Of a stretch of DNA of 64,000 bases, positions 63,609-64,000 are shown in pieces. Position numbers and translations under genes: made by a program. The stretch is from assembly GCA_963728445.1 (NCBI GenBank), contig CAVSJO010000006.1, positions 186,001 to 250,000 of the forward strand, read 5' to 3'. Within the stretch, counting starts at the first letter, position 1. Each line of letters begins with the position of its first letter. This stretch comes from CAVSJO01 sp963728445 (GTDB lineage Bacteria; Gemmatimonadota; Gemmatimonadetes; Longimicrobiales; RSA9). The notes below the pieces were generated by a model. It was not told the DNA's origin. It did not search any database and saw only the letters and a program-made list of their open reading frames with translations.

Positions 63609-64000
63609 ATGCGCTTCACGACCTACCGCAAGTACGAGGGCAGCATCCTGGATGCGCTAAACCTCCAGGACCTGCTGGACCGCCTCAGCGACTTCCTGCT
63701 CCAGAGCGGGTTCGCCGGTGGACCCCACTACCATCCGTGGTGGGGATGGTCCGGCGACGACGGCGACCGATCGCTGGACTCCCTGAAGGAGGCGCTCCTG
63801 CGGGCGCTCATCGAGAGCGGTCAGCTCACCGAGGACATGCTAAGGGAGCTGCGCGGCGAGGGCGAGGGGGACGAGGAGGTCCGGCAGAAGATCGCTGACC
63901 TCCTGGACGACCTCGTCCAGAAGCTGGTCGAAGAGGGCTACCTCAACGTGTCCCAGGCGCCGCAGGTGCCCGGCGCGCACGAGGTGATGGAGGGGAGCGG
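63609..64000 (+). CDS. N-terminus of a protein paired with the AAA+ ATPase, likely VWA domain (cut by window end)
   Basis: 130 residues are visible, starting MRFTTYRKYEGSILDALNLQ, with helical charged segments (SLKEALLRALIESGQLTEDM, QKIADLLDDLVQKLVEEGYL). VWA proteins that partner Mg-chelatase-like ATPases often begin with such helical regions and an adjacent AAA+ gene, so this is a likely partner, but no MIDAS motif is in view. GGGGAGTC upstream of ATG 63609 is the ribosome site and lies in the mutY start region, only 14 bases from ATG 63595 on the opposite strand. Confidence 0.6.
   Translation, partial: MRFTTYRKYEGSILDALNLQDLLDRLSDFLLQSGFAGGPHYHPWWGWSGDDGDRSLDSLKEALLRALIESGQLTEDMLRELRGEGEGDEEVRQKIADLLDDLVQKLVEEGYLNVSQAPQVPGAHEVMEGS

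Overview
The window is very GC-rich, with short or overlapping gene junctions (ATGA, GTGA and TGATG) on both strands. Several features are typical of Gemmatimonadota and related soil bacteria: a Ser/Thr kinase carrying TolB-like and TPR domains, a DUF4097 beta-helix protein, HutU with formimidoylglutamate deiminase (HutF), a cytochrome-c-type nitric oxide reductase, and FAD oxidoreductases fused to receiver domains. The phylum is inferred from gene content only; no rRNA or tRNA gene was seen.

Layout. 1-4.4 kb: housekeeping and stress genes (DoxX fragment, NfuA-like, endonuclease IV, SRPBCC, YciF-like, SURF1). 4.4-9.8 kb: a nitric oxide reductase operon, consisting of a 45-residue membrane peptide, a di-haem NorC, NorB, NorQ and NorD. 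9.8-14.4 kb: a PLP decarboxylase coupled to a PIG-L deacetylase, a GAF histidine kinase and a frameshifted lipoprotein. 14.4-25.2 kb: a kdp potassium-ATPase locus on the minus strand (KdpE, a separate kinase, an outer-membrane porin-like gene, a 27-residue peptide, KdpF, A, B, C and a KdpD whose kinase half is degenerate). kdpA, kdpB and the porin carry very dense small indels and nonsense codons. Two kdp promoters share a 14-nt element. 25.3-37.7 kb: TPR protein, NhaC, GlpD, a HEPN/MNT toxin-antitoxin pair, two membrane proteins, a broken acyltransferase-like gene, a multicopper oxidase, a broken receiver-thioredoxin-reductase fusion, and thiC under a TPP riboswitch with a terminator.

37.9-46.4 kb is the most distinctive part. 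It is a tightly coupled five-gene run of sedolisin peptidase, Ser/Thr kinase, fused leader-binding/YcaO cyclodehydratase, nitrile-hydratase-leader precursor peptide and SagB-type oxidase. This reads as an azol(in)e RiPP (TOMM) pathway with an unusual protease and kinase at its head. A flavin amine oxidase runs convergently into its 3' end.

46.4-64 kb: amine oxidase and membrane protein, Lon, a potassium channel coupled to hutU, a ClpP-like protein whose catalytic Asp is Asn, hutF, DUF4097 protein, UbiB/ABC1 kinase, an M50-CBS membrane protease, a Nudix hydrolase, a MoxR/Mg-chelatase-like AAA+ ATPase, mutY on the opposite strand, and the start of the likely VWA partner, cut by the window end.

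The window describes a heterotroph that degrades histidine, detoxifies NO, scavenges K+ and probably makes a heterocyclised peptide. Frameshifts are concentrated in 14-22.6 kb and 31-35 kb. Because the protein sequence around the indels is well preserved, much of this looks like consensus-sequence error rather than old decay, but that is inference.
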